The translations under genes were made by a program, and so were the position numbers. Shown here in pieces: positions 41,522-50,240 of a DNA stretch of 64,000 nucleotides (within the stretch, counting starts at the first letter, position 1; each line of letters starts with the position of its first letter). The notes under the pieces are model-generated. The model saw only the letters and a program-made list of their open reading frames with translations, ran no database searches and had not been told where the DNA came from. The stretch is from Rhodoferax_B ferrireducens_A (GTDB lineage: Bacteria; Pseudomonadota; Gammaproteobacteria; Burkholderiales; Burkholderiaceae_C): NCBI RefSeq assembly GCF_031458075.1, contig NZ_JAVDXT010000001.1:558001-622000 (forward strand). Direction: 5' to 3'.

Positions 41522-42187
41522 TCAGCCCAGGGCGGCAGCGTCGGCCAGAAAGCCGATTTCGGCGTCCAGCGTGGCGCGGTGGTCGAACAGCTCGCTGAAC
41601 AGCTTGGGCGGGATGGTGATGGAGCCCACGCCCAGCTCCAGCAGCGCCAGGTAGGCAGCCCGCGAGCGCACGCTGGCCACCAGCAGCCGGGTGCTGGCGC
41701 CGCTGCGGGTCAGCGCGGCCTGCATCTGGGCGATCAGCGCCAGGCCGTCCACGCCTGCGTCTTCCAGCCGGCCCAGGTAGGGCGCGGCATAGCTGGCACC
41801 CAGCTGGCCGGCAAAGTGGGCCTGCTCCAACGCGTAGACCGCGGTGTAGGTGACGGGAAAGCCGGCTGCGCTGAGCTCGGCACCGGCGCGCAGACCGTCG
41901 CGGGTGGCGGGGATCTTCACCACCAGCTGGCCGGGGTTGAACTCGGCCAGCAGCTGGCGGGCGTCGGCCAGGATGCCGTCGGTATCGGCGGCATGCACCT
42001 GGGCCTGCACCTGGCGTGCGCCCAGCTGCAGGCAGGTATGCAGCAGCTGGGGCAGGGCGCTGCGGCTGACGCCGGCGCGGCGCAGCAGGGTCGGGTTGGT
42101 GGTCACGCCGTGGACGGCGGGGTGCGGCAAACAGGTTTTCAGCTCGGCCAGGTCGGCGCTGTCGAGGTAGAGGTGGAAGGCTTGCAT
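41522..42187 (-). CDS. Transaldolase / fructose-6-phosphate aldolase-like protein
   Basis: This encodes 221 aa, the length of the short FSA/TalC subfamily. Phe-His-Leu-Tyr-Leu-Asp-Ser-Ala-Asp at the start, Gly-Val-Thr-Thr-Asn-Pro-Thr-Leu-Leu, the Schiff-base Lys in Leu-Val-Val-Lys-Ile-Pro-Ala-Thr, and Ala-Gly-Val-Asp-Gly-Leu. It cleaves or transfers three-carbon units of sugar phosphates in the cytoplasm. It starts 3 nt after the PfkB kinase gene stop, so the pair (kinase makes the sugar phosphate, aldolase cleaves it) works as one operon. Confidence 0.88.
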   Translation of the reverse strand: MQAFHLYLDSADLAELKTCLPHPAVHGVTTNPTLLRRAGVSRSALPQLLHTCLQLGARQVQAQVHAADTDGILADARQLLAEFNPGQLVVKIPATRDGLRAGAELSAAGFPVTYTAVYALEQAHFAGQLGASYAAPYLGRLEDAGVDGLALIAQMQAALTRSGASTRLLVASVRSRAAYLALLELGVGSITIPPKLFSELFDHRATLDAEIGFLADAAALG

Positions 42188-42190
42188 GGT

Positions 42191-43147
42191 CTAGTTTCCT
42201 GCGTCCAGCGCGGTTTGCAGTTCGGCGCGGGTGGGCGGGTTCGCACCCTCGCGGGTGCAGTTGATGGCGGCCGCATGGGCGGCAAAGCGCAGCACCGCCA
42301 GCCAGGTAGCGTCGGGCAGGCCGTCGAGCTGGGCGACTTGTTCCACGCCGTGTTCCAGCAGGGCGACGGTCAGGCCGGCGTCGAAGGTATCGCCTGCGCC
42401 AATCGTGTCGGCCACGGTGATCTTGGGCGCGGCAATTTCCAGCGGCGCCTTGCCGCGGCGGAACAGGGTGGCGCCGTCGCCACCGCGGGTGATGACCACG
42501 GCGCGCGGGCCGCTGCTGTCGCTGGCCATGAAGCTGGCGGCCACCTCGGCCAGGCTGAGACCGGGCGCCAGGGCGGCGGCGTCTTCGTCGCTGAACTTCA
42601 TCAGGTTGCTGGCGGCGGCCCAGCGCTGCACGTTGGCGCGGTAGGCCGGCAGGTCCTTGATCAGGCTCAGGCGCACATTCGGGTCGAACAAGACGATGCG
42701 CTGGCCCTGCTGGGCCTCCACCAGATCGGCGATGCGGCTGGCGGCGGGCTCGTGCAGCAGGGCGATCGAGCCGAACTGCAGAAAGCGGCAGCTGTCGGGC
42801 AGGGCCGGCAGCACGGCGGGCGCCCATTGCGTATCGGCCGTGCCCTGGGTGTAGAAGGCGTAGCGGTTGGTTTGCGGCGTGCGCTCGACAAACGCCAGGG
42901 TCGATGGCGCGTCGCTGCGCAGCACCCAGTCGGTGTTCACGCCATTGCTCTGCAGGTGCTGCAGCAGGCGTTCGCCGAACAGGTCGGTGGACAGCTGGCT
43001 GATAAAGCCGATAGGCTGGCCCAGGCGGGCGGTGGCGATGGCGCTATTGGTGGGGGCGCCGCCTTCGTGGCCTTCAAAGTTCAGGCCGCTGGTGGCGGTG
43101 AAGTCGATCAGCGATTCGCCGACGATGGCAATGCGGATGGGTTGCAT
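42191..43147 (-). CDS. PfkB-family carbohydrate kinase (fructokinase-like)
   Basis: This encodes 318 aa. N-terminal Gly-Glu-Ser-Leu-Ile-Asp, Gly-Gly-Ala-Pro-Thr-Asn-Ser-Ala (PfkB signature 1 region), and the C-terminal anion hole Asp-Thr-Ile-Gly-Ala-Gly-Asp-Thr-Phe-Asp-Ala-Gly with catalytic Asp. AGAGG 8 nt upstream of the ATG. Phosphorylates a sugar with ATP; fructose is a reasonable guess given the FSA-type partner downstream. Confidence 0.93.
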   Translation of the reverse strand: MQPIRIAIVGESLIDFTATSGLNFEGHEGGAPTNSAIATARLGQPIGFISQLSTDLFGERLLQHLQSNGVNTDWVLRSDAPSTLAFVERTPQTNRYAFYTQGTADTQWAPAVLPALPDSCRFLQFGSIALLHEPAASRIADLVEAQQGQRIVLFDPNVRLSLIKDLPAYRANVQRWAAASNLMKFSDEDAAALAPGLSLAEVAASFMASDSSGPRAVVITRGGDGATLFRRGKAPLEIAAPKITVADTIGAGDTFDAGLTVALLEHGVEQVAQLDGLPDATWLAVLRFAAHAAAINCTREGANPPTRAELQTALDAGN

Positions 43148-43248
43148 GGTGTGTTTGCCTCTTGTTGTGCGTGCGTGCAGGCGAGTGCCGGATGTGTCTC
43201 GATCTTACCGTGGCGGGCAGGCCCGATGGGGGCGGTAGGTTTATGCAT

Positions 43249-43309
43249 GTTTTAGGCCTCTAGCGCTTATTCTGATTGCGCAGGCAGCTATGGAAATAGT
43301 AGTGTTTTA
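43249..43309. repeat. Intergenic repeat, copy 7
   Basis: GTTTTAGGCCTCTAGCGCTT, then TGATTGCGCAGGCAGCTATG, then GAAATAGTAGTGTTTT. It lies in the divergent gap between the kinase (43147, minus) and the MoaD-like gene (43433, plus). The rest of that 285-nt gap shows no gene. Confidence 0.8.
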
Positions 43310-43432
43310 AGGTGGGCGCAGTGGCGCAGGCTGCAGAAATTTCGCATACAAAAATGGCAAAAAACAATACTCTGTTTCCAGCCTGGGCTTGTACCGGCTT
43401 GACGCCGCCGGGCTGCTTCGCACAATGGCGCC

Positions 43433-43702
43433 ATGGTCACCGTGGAATTTGCTGCCAGCCTGCGCCGCCATGTGGACCTGGCGCCGCAGAGCGTGCCCGC
43501 CGGCAGCCTGCGCGCCGTGCTGGAGGCGGCCCTGCAGGCCGGGCCGGCGTTGGCCCCCTATGTGTTTGACGACCAGCGCGCGGTGCGCAAGCACGTGGCG
43601 GTGTTTGTGAACCAGCTGATGGTGCACGACCGCAGCCGGCTCGACCTGGCGCTCCACCCCGGCGACAAGGTGCTGGTGATCCAGGCCCTGACCGGCGGCT
43701 AA
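43433..43702 (+). CDS. MoaD/ThiS-like small protein
   Basis: This encodes 89 aa with a beta-grasp (ubiquitin-like) pattern: Val-Thr-Val-Glu-Phe-Ala at the start, Val-Phe-Val-Asn-Gln near residue 60, Leu-His-Pro-Gly-Asp-Lys-Val-Leu-Val-Ile-Gln-Ala-Leu-Thr-Gly-Gly at the end. The terminal Gly-Gly is the feature that is adenylated and thiocarboxylated in MoaD/ThiS sulfur carriers. No moaE/thiG/moeB neighbour. It is followed 15 nt later by an Asp-box propeller gene, suggesting a dedicated, non-cofactor role. Confidence 0.85.
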   Translation: MVTVEFAASLRRHVDLAPQSVPAGSLRAVLEAALQAGPALAPYVFDDQRAVRKHVAVFVNQLMVHDRSRLDLALHPGDKVLVIQALTGG

Positions 43703-43717
43703 CCCGAAAGGTATCCC

Positions 43718-44815
43718 ATGCTCAGCTTGCTCGTAGGCACCCGCAAGGGCCTGTTTGTGGTGCGCGGCCAGGGCCGCAGCTGGCACATCGCGGCCCACCA
43801 TTTCGCCGGTGAACCCGTCACCCAGCTGCTGGCCGACCCGCGCGACGGCAGCTGGTACGCGGCGCTGCGCATGGGCCACTTCGGCGTCAAGCTGCGCAAG
43901 AGCACGGACCAGGGCGCGCACTGGACCGAAATCGCCGCGCCGGCTTTCCCCACCAAGCCGACCACCGGCCCCTGGGCCGACGATCCGACACCCTGGAGCG
44001 TCGACATGGTCTGGGCGCTGGAAGCCGGCGGTGCCGACCAGCCGGGCCGGCTGTGGGCGGGCTGCCTGCCGGCGGGGCTGTTCGAGTCGCCTGATGGCGG
44101 TGCCAGCTGGGTCTTGAATAGCGCGCTGTGGGATGAGCCCCGGCGCAAGGACTGGATGGGCGGCGGCTACGACCACGCGGGCATCCACTCGGTGCTGGTC
44201 GACCCGCGCGACTCTGCGCACCTGACGGTGGCGATCTCCTGCGGCGGCGTCTGGCAAAGCCATGACGCCGGCCAGAGCTGGGAGTTGACCGCCAGCGGCA
44301 TGCGCGCCGACTTCATGCCTGAGGAGCGGGTGGAGGACGGCAACATCCAGGACGTGCACCGTATGGTGCAGTGCGCGGCCCAGCCCGATGCGCTGTGGGT
44401 GCAGCACCACGGCGGCATTTACCGTTCTACCGACGCGGCCCAGCGCTGGCAGGAGATTGCCGCGCCCATGCCATCCGGCTTTGGTTTTGCCGTGGCCTGC
44501 GACCCGCAGAACCCGCTGCGCGCCTGGTTTGTGCCGGCCCAGGCCGATGCCTGCCGGATTCCGGTGCAGGGCCAGATGCTGGTCACGCGCACCGACGACG
44601 GCGGCCACAGCTTCCAGGCCTTTGGCGACGGCCTGCCGGCCCAGCATGCCTACCACCTGGTGTACCGGCATGGGCTGGACATCAGCGCCGACGGCAGCAC
44701 CCTGGCCCTGGCTTCCACCACCGGCGGGCTCTGGACCAGCGAGCATGCGGGCGAGCAATGGCACTGCATCAGCAAGGACTTGCCGCCGGTGGCCGTGCTG
44801 CAGTTTGCAAGCTGA
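43718..44815 (+). CDS. Asp-box (BNR/sialidase-like) beta-propeller protein
   Basis: This encodes 365 aa, without signal peptide. Repeated Asp-box motifs (S-x-D-x-G-x-x-W): Ser-Thr-Asp-Gln-Gly-Ala-His-Trp, Ser-Pro-Asp-Gly-Gly-Ala-Ser-Trp, Ser-His-Asp-Ala-Gly-Gln-Ser-Trp, Ser-Thr-Asp-Ala-Ala-Gln-Arg-Trp, Thr-Asp-Asp-Gly-Gly-His-Ser-Phe. Blades also carry Gly-Thr-Arg-Lys-Gly-Leu-Phe. The fold is like sialidases and YCF48-type proteins, but sialidase catalytic residues (Arg triad) are not evident, so an enzymatic role is doubtful. Operon with the MoaD-like gene. Confidence 0.85.
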   Translation: MLSLLVGTRKGLFVVRGQGRSWHIAAHHFAGEPVTQLLADPRDGSWYAALRMGHFGVKLRKSTDQGAHWTEIAAPAFPTKPTTGPWADDPTPWSVDMVWALEAGGADQPGRLWAGCLPAGLFESPDGGASWVLNSALWDEPRRKDWMGGGYDHAGIHSVLVDPRDSAHLTVAISCGGVWQSHDAGQSWELTASGMRADFMPEERVEDGNIQDVHRMVQCAAQPDALWVQHHGGIYRSTDAAQRWQEIAAPMPSGFGFAVACDPQNPLRAWFVPAQADACRIPVQGQMLVTRTDDGGHSFQAFGDGLPAQHAYHLVYRHGLDISADGSTLALASTTGGLWTSEHAGEQWHCISKDLPPVAVLQFAS

Positions 44816-44866
44816 ATCGGGCTCTGGCGCAGATTCCACCTGCGCCAGCTGCTATCAAAATAGGAA
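44814..44866. repeat. Intergenic repeat, copy 8
   Basis: AATCGGGCTCTGGCGCAG, then TTCCACCTGCGCCAGCTGCT, then ATCAAAATAGG. CTGGCGCAG and CTGCGCCAG form a nearly perfect 9-bp stem. It touches the stop codon of the propeller gene. Confidence 0.85.
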
Positions 44867-44949
44867 AAAGGCCCGATGCTGCCATCGTCGCCACCAGCCG
44901 CTCATGCAAAATGTTCGGGCACTTCTTCCCGTCCGATCCGCCTGCTTCC

Positions 44950-47085
44950 ATGCCCCCAAACCCTTTTGTCCGCCGCGCGCCCTGGCTCTGGGCCGCAGCT
45001 GCGCTGCTGGCCTTACTGCTGATTGCGGCAGCCGGCCAGTGGGCAGCGCGGCGCGAGGCCAGCTTCCAGGCGGACAGCATCCACCGCGCCATCGAAGTCC
45101 ATGCGCTGGGCCTGCGCGGCGCGGCGGCCAAGTACAGCTATCTGCCGTTCACCGTGGCCCAGCACCCGGATGTGCTGGCGGCGCTGGCGCATCCGCAGGA
45201 CGCCGCCTTGCAGCAGCGCGCCAACCGCTATATCGAAGCCGTGAACCGCAGTGCCGGCTCCGACGCGCTGTACCTGATCGACTTGCAAGGCCTGACCCTG
45301 GCGGCCAGCAACTGGAACGAGCCCAAGGGCTTTGTCGGCCAGTCGTACGCGAACCGCCCGTACTTCACAGACGCCCGCGAGGGCCGCAACGGCCTGTTCT
45401 ACGGCGTAGGCCAGACCACCGGCGAGCCGGGGCTTTTCTTGTCCGCGCCGGTGCGCCAGGGCGGGGCGGTGGTGGGCGTGGTCACCGTCAAGGTCAGCCT
45501 GCGGCAGATCCAGGACACCTGGGCTTTTGTGCGCGACCCCATCCTGCTGGCCGATGCGCGGGGCATTGTGTTTCTGGGCTCGGTGGCGCCCTGGATGTAC
45601 CAGGCCACCCGCCCCCTGGACCGCGCGGACCTGGATTGGGTGCAAAGCCATTTGCAATACGGTGGGCGGCAACATTTTCCGCTGCTGCCGTGGACGCTGG
45701 AGCGCGATGCGGACCAACCCGGCTACCGGGTGCAGACCACCATCGACGGCCGCCTCCGCGAGTTTCTGGCGGTGGACGAAGCCCTGCCCGACCTGGGCTG
45801 GACCCTGACCGTGATGGCCGACTACGCCGCCGTCACCCGCGCCCGCCAGCGCAGCTGGATGTTGGGCCTGCTGTGCGCCGGCCTGCTGCTGCTGGGCAGC
45901 CTGTACTGGCGTTTGCGCGAGCGCCGCTTTGCCGAACAGCGCGATGCCCGGCGCGAGCTGGAAGTGCGCGTGCGCGAGCGCACCGCCGAGCTGGACGAAG
46001 CCCACGCTTTTCGCAAAGCCATGGAAGATTCGCTGCTGGTCGGCATGCGCGCGCGGGATCTGGACGGCCACATCATCTACGTCAACCCGGCCCTCTGCGA
46101 GATGACCGGCTACCGTGCCGACGAGCTGCTGGGCCGGCTGCCGCCGTACCCCTATTGGCACCCGGACGATGTAGAGCAGCACTGGCAGAACAATGACGCG
46201 ACCATGAGCGGCCAGGCCGCGCTGTCGGGCTTCGAGTCCCGCGTGCGGCACCGCGATGGGCACGACGTGCTGACCATGGTCTACACCGCGCGGCTGATCG
46301 ACGCCCACGGCCAGCACAGCGGCTGGATGAGCTCGGTGGTCGACATCACCGCACAAAAGCGCGCCGAGCTGCGCCAGCGCCAGCACGACGAGCAGCTGCA
46401 GCACGCCCAGCGCCTGGCCAGCCTGGGCGAGATGGCCTCTACCCTGGCGCACGAGCTGAACCAGCCGCTGGCGGCGCTGAGCAATTTCGCCAGCGCCGCC
46501 AAGGCCTTTGCCGAGCAGGGCCGCTCCGACCTGCTGGTCAGCAGCCTGGACGAGACCATGGCCCAGGCCCAGCGCACCGCCGAGATCGTGCGCCGCATCC
46601 GCGGCTTTGTGCGCCAGCGCACCGCCGGTGCCGAGGACTGCGGGGTCGTCACGCTGGTGGCGAACGTGCTGGCCTTGCTGCAGGGTGAGATCAGGGCGCA
46701 GCAAGCGCGCGCCGTGCTGCGCATTCCCTCCACGTTGCCGGCCGTGCGCGGCGACCGCGTGCTGCTGGAGCAGGTGCTGCTGAACCTGGTGCTGAACAGC
46801 CTGCAGGCGATGCACGCCACACCCACGGAGCGCCGGCTGGTGGAGATCGACGCGGCCGTGGTCGCCAGCCGCATGCACATCCGCGTGGCGGATCGCGGGC
46901 CGGGCATCGATGCCGCCATCGCCGAGCAGGTGTTCGCGCCGTTCTTCACTACCAAGGACGGCGGCCTGGGCCTGGGTCTGAACATCTGCCGCACGATTGT
47001 CGAAAGCCACCGTGGGCGATTGACGTTTGCCAACCGGGTGGATGGCGGGACGGTTTTTACGTTGGAGCTGGAAGTCGCAGGGTGA
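44950..47085 (+). CDS. PAS-containing sensor histidine kinase (DctB/FixL type)
   Basis: This encodes 711 aa. Transmembrane ~10-32, a large periplasmic dCache-like sensor (~40-290) with Leu-Tyr-Leu-Ile-Asp, Val-Gly-Gln-Ser-Tyr-Ala-Asn-Arg-Pro-Tyr-Phe and Val-Val-Gly-Val-Val-Thr-Val-Lys-Val, transmembrane ~298-318, PAS (~355-460; Ile-Ile-Tyr-Val-Asn-Pro-Ala-Leu-Cys-Glu-Met-Thr-Gly-Tyr), HisKA with Thr-Leu-Ala-His-Glu-Leu-Asn-Gln-Pro-Leu and HATPase with Leu-Gly-Leu-Gly-Leu-Asn-Ile-Cys. The Cache fold usually binds carboxylates or amino acids. No receiver is adjacent; the best partner is the FixJ-type regulator at 51363. ATG 44911 is an alternative start. Confidence 0.93.
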   Translation: MPPNPFVRRAPWLWAAAALLALLLIAAAGQWAARREASFQADSIHRAIEVHALGLRGAAAKYSYLPFTVAQHPDVLAALAHPQDAALQQRANRYIEAVNRSAGSDALYLIDLQGLTLAASNWNEPKGFVGQSYANRPYFTDAREGRNGLFYGVGQTTGEPGLFLSAPVRQGGAVVGVVTVKVSLRQIQDTWAFVRDPILLADARGIVFLGSVAPWMYQATRPLDRADLDWVQSHLQYGGRQHFPLLPWTLERDADQPGYRVQTTIDGRLREFLAVDEALPDLGWTLTVMADYAAVTRARQRSWMLGLLCAGLLLLGSLYWRLRERRFAEQRDARRELEVRVRERTAELDEAHAFRKAMEDSLLVGMRARDLDGHIIYVNPALCEMTGYRADELLGRLPPYPYWHPDDVEQHWQNNDATMSGQAALSGFESRVRHRDGHDVLTMVYTARLIDAHGQHSGWMSSVVDITAQKRAELRQRQHDEQLQHAQRLASLGEMASTLAHELNQPLAALSNFASAAKAFAEQGRSDLLVSSLDETMAQAQRTAEIVRRIRGFVRQRTAGAEDCGVVTLVANVLALLQGEIRAQQARAVLRIPSTLPAVRGDRVLLEQVLLNLVLNSLQAMHATPTERRLVEIDAAVVASRMHIRVADRGPGIDAAIAEQVFAPFFTTKDGGLGLGLNICRTIVESHRGRLTFANRVDGGTVFTLELEVAG

Positions 47086-47132
47086 GAGCTTTTCTGGTTG
47101 GCCTTGGTAGAGTCCGTAAAAGGTGAATATGG

Positions 47133-47150
47133 CCGCCATCTGGATGGCGG
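47133..47150 (+). terminator. Hairpin after the kinase gene
   Basis: CCGCCAT, loop CTGG, ATGGCGG: a 7-bp perfect stem 48 nt past the kinase stop, followed by TTCC rather than a T-run. A weak candidate terminator. Confidence 0.3.
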
Positions 47151-47290
47151 TTCCATCAGGAAATCACCGTCGACTCTCCATGGAGATGCGCGCAGCCAGT
47201 CCGCACAATACGGTTCCCATGCGCCAAAGATGGCCTGGGTTTATCCCAATCTGCATTCCCGTGAAGCAAGCGGACTGTCTACCAGTTGCC

Positions 47291-48157
47291 CTACTTGTCC
47301 GTGCCGGGAAAGTACGGCGCGCCTTGTATCGCCGTCAGCGGCAGATAAAAAGTTTTCACGGGCACCAACGGTGGCGGCCTCACGTTCGCCGAGCTTTCGG
47401 CCGCTGCGGCTTGTGCCAGCGCCGGCCATATGCAGGCCACGCGTATGCCTCTCAGGTTTTTTTCCGGCAGATCCTTGCGCGTACCAAAGCGGCGACCATC
47501 CACATGCAGCTCGTCGTCTTTTAGCGTGGCAGCCAGATTCAGCGGCGGGTTGCCAAACACCCGGTTGTAGCCCACGCGCAGCGCGTTTGCATCGCCACGC
47601 CGGTACTGCACCACACGCAGCCGCTTGGGCTGGCGCATGTCGTCACCTTCCACGTCGCCCATGTAGAAGTAGCGCACCCGCGCCGCCGGCAAGGGCGGCA
47701 GCTTGTAGCTGGAAGACCAGCCGTTATGGTCGGCCTCGAACAGCGGGCGCATCGTGGTGGGCAGCGCCTCGTTGTTAGAGGTGGCAAACACCGCTGACGT
47801 TGCGTCGGAAAGTGAACGGCCATGAAAGTCAAACGTCACGCTTTCTTTCTGCTCAGCCACCGTTTGGCCAAAGGCGGGGAAGACGGAGCCGGTTTCCCGT
47901 ACTTCCTGCAGACGCACACCGTCGCCCTCGGCCTTCCAGTGCCCGCCGGCCAGCATGTCGAGCGAGCCGCCCGTGAAGCTAAAGCAAAACGTGTTGTCAT
48001 CCAGCAGCATCAGCTCCGCGCGCGAATCCACCGAGCCCTGGATGTAGCCGCCCACGTAAGGCTTTTCAGCCGGGGTGACGGCATAGGCATCGGCCAGCGA
48101 AAACAGCGCCAGGGCGAAGGCAAGCGTGGCGCGGAGTGGCTGGGCAAGTGGGGGCAC
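47291..48157 (-). CDS. Secreted protein of unknown function
   Basis: This encodes 288 aa. GTG start at 48157 with AAAGGA 8 nt before it. The signal peptide runs through Leu-Ala-Phe-Ala-Leu-Ala-Leu-Phe-Ser-Leu-Ala-Asp-Ala-Tyr-Ala (cleavage near residue 27). The mature part is beta-rich (Thr-Phe-Cys-Phe-Ser-Phe-Thr-Gly-Gly-Ser, Arg-Val-Arg-Tyr-Phe-Tyr-Met-Gly-Asp-Val-Glu-Gly) with several Trp/Tyr and two lone Cys. No known domain recognised. Convergent with the kinase. Likely part of the accessory DNA inserted between the kinase and its regulator. Confidence 0.7.
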   Translation of the reverse strand: MPPLAQPLRATLAFALALFSLADAYAVTPAEKPYVGGYIQGSVDSRAELMLLDDNTFCFSFTGGSLDMLAGGHWKAEGDGVRLQEVRETGSVFPAFGQTVAEQKESVTFDFHGRSLSDATSAVFATSNNEALPTTMRPLFEADHNGWSSSYKLPPLPAARVRYFYMGDVEGDDMRQPKRLRVVQYRRGDANALRVGYNRVFGNPPLNLAATLKDDELHVDGRRFGTRKDLPEKNLRGIRVACIWPALAQAAAAESSANVRPPPLVPVKTFYLPLTAIQGAPYFPGTDK

Positions 48158-48527
48158 GGGTGGTCCTTTGTGAGCGAAGAAAGAGAATGTACGACAGGCG
48201 AGAGACGGCTCTGGCTTACCGGGCTCAAGCCCCAGGCTTAGGCAACGCTCGCGGCAACTTCAGGGCTCTCGTTCCGACGTTGCCGACTTCGTTTTGAGTT
48301 CACTGGGGCGCCCATGCTGTGACTTGCCACCGTTAAGTGCCAGCACCGAGGGGTCGAATGTCCGTACTCTGTCACTTTCCGCGCGAAGCCGGGGAAGAAA
48401 TCTGTCGTTCTGATATTCGATGAGGATCAGCGCGCTTTGGCGAGTGGGATTGCTACCAGGAAGCGTGTTCATTGCTAGGCTTCCTTATTCTTAACAATGT
48501 TTCAGTTGTTGAGGCCGCGAGCAGCAA
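48158..48527. other. Junction region with gene fragment
   Basis: About 370 nt between the secreted-protein gene and the GST gene. Its only recognisable content is the 5' end of an isochorismatase-family gene (48396-48472, minus strand). The sequence changes character at about 48395, which is a plausible recombination junction. Confidence 0.4.
48260..48472 (-). pseudogene. Truncated isochorismatase-family (cysteine hydrolase) gene
   Basis: A 70-aa frame starts MNTLPGSNPTRQSALILIEY, then Gln-Asn-Asp: the conserved N-terminal strand of isochorismatase-like hydrolases with the catalytic Asp region (ALxxIDxQND). After Asn-Asp-Arg-Phe the sequence no longer resembles the family (normally about 180-220 aa) and stops. 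So only the first ~25 residues are genuine and the rest reads into unrelated DNA. It probably belonged to the GST/SDR operon upstream and was cut at an insertion border. Confidence 0.5.
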
Positions 48528-49202
48528 TCAGTGCGCGAGGAGCGCCTGATGCTGGCGAAGGTGCTGCTGGAAGCGCTGGGCGTAGTCCCCTGCCACCGCG
48601 GCGGCGACGCTTTGTCGTCTCGCCAGCGCCGTCCGCCACGCTGTGACACGGGGAAGGTTCTCGAAGATCGGCTGCGATACCGTCGGATCGAGGATGTCGA
48701 AATAGCGGAAGAGGGGCGCGAACACTGCATCGACCATGCCGAAGGCGGCACCGCCGAAATAGGGCCCTTCCACGAGCACCGTTTCCAGCTGCTGTAGCCG
48801 GCTCTGGAACGCCGCCTGCTTTGCATCTGCGGTCGGGCGATCCTTGGCGTTGAGGAACTGCCAGGCTTCGGCGAGGGTCGCCGTGCCGAACTCGATCCAG
48901 GCGCGGTGCTGTGCGCGTGGCACCGGGTCGCCCGGATACAGCGCTGCGCCGGGCTGTGTCTCTTCCAGATACTCGCAGATGGCCATGCTTTCGAAGAGAA
49001 CGGCGTCCGGCCCATCCGGCTGGCCTACCTTGAGCAATGGCACCTTGCCGGTCGGCGAAAGCGCCAGAAACCAGTCCGGCTTGGCGGCGAGATCGACGTC
49101 GATCCTGTCGAAGGGCACGCCTTTTTCCAGAAGGACGATCGCTGCCCGTTGAACGAAAGGGCATAGAGGGTGGCTGATGAGTGTCAATTGCGTTTGTGGC
49201 AT
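48528..49202 (-). CDS. Glutathione S-transferase family protein
   Basis: This encodes 224 aa. The N-terminal thioredoxin-like domain has Ser-His-Pro-Leu-Cys-Pro-Phe-Val-Gln-Arg, Pro-Thr-Gly-Lys-Val-Pro-Leu-Leu and Val-Leu-Phe-Glu-Ser-Met-Ala-Ile-Cys-Glu-Tyr-Leu (glutathione site). The C-terminal helical domain has Phe-Gly-Met-Val-Asp-Ala-Val-Phe-Ala-Pro. The Cys-Pro-Phe motif suggests an omega/zeta-like thiol transferase. RBS GGGAG 8 nt upstream. Follows the SDR on the same strand (160-nt gap). GC and codon use are lower and less biased than the core genes. Confidence 0.93.
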   Translation of the reverse strand: MPQTQLTLISHPLCPFVQRAAIVLLEKGVPFDRIDVDLAAKPDWFLALSPTGKVPLLKVGQPDGPDAVLFESMAICEYLEETQPGAALYPGDPVPRAQHRAWIEFGTATLAEAWQFLNAKDRPTADAKQAAFQSRLQQLETVLVEGPYFGGAAFGMVDAVFAPLFRYFDILDPTVSQPIFENLPRVTAWRTALARRQSVAAAVAGDYAQRFQQHLRQHQALLAH

Positions 49203-49362
49203 AGGAATGCTCCCTGTAAAAATGAAGCCATCCCACGCATGTGGGGCGGGCGCATCGCGGCTGATTTACCCGTGTGGCTTCGAGCAATCCTGCCGAGGGC
49301 GATAGCCCAAAGGCTGGCAGAAGGAGTCGTCATGAGAGCGCTCCTTCAGGTGTCGTCTGCAA

Positions 49363-50115
49363 TCAGCCGTTAAGAGTGCGACCACCGTCAACGATGATTT
49401 CAGAGCCGACCGTCCATCGGGACTCGTCGGAAGCCAGATACAGCACCGCCTTGGCTACTTCCTCCGGCGTGCCGAAGCGACCAAACGGAATGCTTGCGGC
49501 AATGTCCTTGTTGAGCTGATCGCGATAGGCCTCAGGAATGCCCATCTTGTCGTACAGCGGCGTTTCAACCGGGCCAGGACTGACGGCGTTGACGCGAATG
49601 CCACGCGCAAGCAATTCACCCGAAAGCGTCTTCGACATGTTCAGAAATGCAGCCTTGGTCGCGGCATAGACCGATGAATGCGCCGCGCCGACGTGCGCGC
49701 TGACCGACGTATTGAGCACCACCGATGCGGGGTTCGCGAAAACAGGCAACAGTGCTTGGATCAGGAAGTAGGGCCCCTTGACGTTGATGTCGAACGAGCG
49801 ATCAAACATTTCTTCCGTCCACGCTTCGATCGGCAACCAGACGGAGACGCCGGCGTTGAGAAAGGCGATGTCGAGCTGACCATAGTGCGCCTGGACGGCT
49901 TGCGCCAACGCCTTCTGCGCGGCCACACTGGCTGAGTCCGCGCGCAGCACCAGGACCTCGCTACCCAGTTCCGCTTGGGCCTTTGCGATGGAGTCCGGGT
50001 TGACACCGGTGACGATGACGCGGGCGCCTTCGGCGAGGAACTGCTTGGCCGTTTCCAGGCCAATGCCGCTGGTGCCGCCGGTGATGAGAGTACGTTTGCC
50101 TTGCAAGCGGGACAT
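49363..50115 (-). CDS. SDR-family oxidoreductase
   Basis: This encodes 250 aa. Thr-Gly-Gly-Thr-Ser-Gly-Ile-Gly cofactor loop, Phe-Leu-Asn-Ala-Gly-Val-Ser, Tyr-Ala-Ala-Thr-Lys (YxxxK), Arg-Val-Asn-Ala-Val-Ser-Pro-Gly-Pro-Val, and the C-terminal Gly-Ser-Glu-Ile-Ile-Val-Asp-Gly-Gly. A classical NAD(P)-dependent dehydrogenase/reductase, substrate unknown. RBS AGGAG 7 nt before the ATG. Divergent from the LysR gene (125-nt AT-rich gap), its probable regulator. Confidence 0.95.
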   Translation of the reverse strand: MSRLQGKRTLITGGTSGIGLETAKQFLAEGARVIVTGVNPDSIAKAQAELGSEVLVLRADSASVAAQKALAQAVQAHYGQLDIAFLNAGVSVWLPIEAWTEEMFDRSFDINVKGPYFLIQALLPVFANPASVVLNTSVSAHVGAAHSSVYAATKAAFLNMSKTLSGELLARGIRVNAVSPGPVETPLYDKMGIPEAYRDQLNKDIAASIPFGRFGTPEEVAKAVLYLASDESRWTVGSEIIVDGGRTLNG

Positions 50116-50240
50116 GAAAGTTCTCCTGTAGATGATTCGGGGTCAACCAACCTTGGCTAACCTGCCGTGGGGAGAACTATGCACTCATGCCTAAAATTTA
50201 ATAAGATCGTATATTTGAATATATTTCATGCTTCGGTTGC

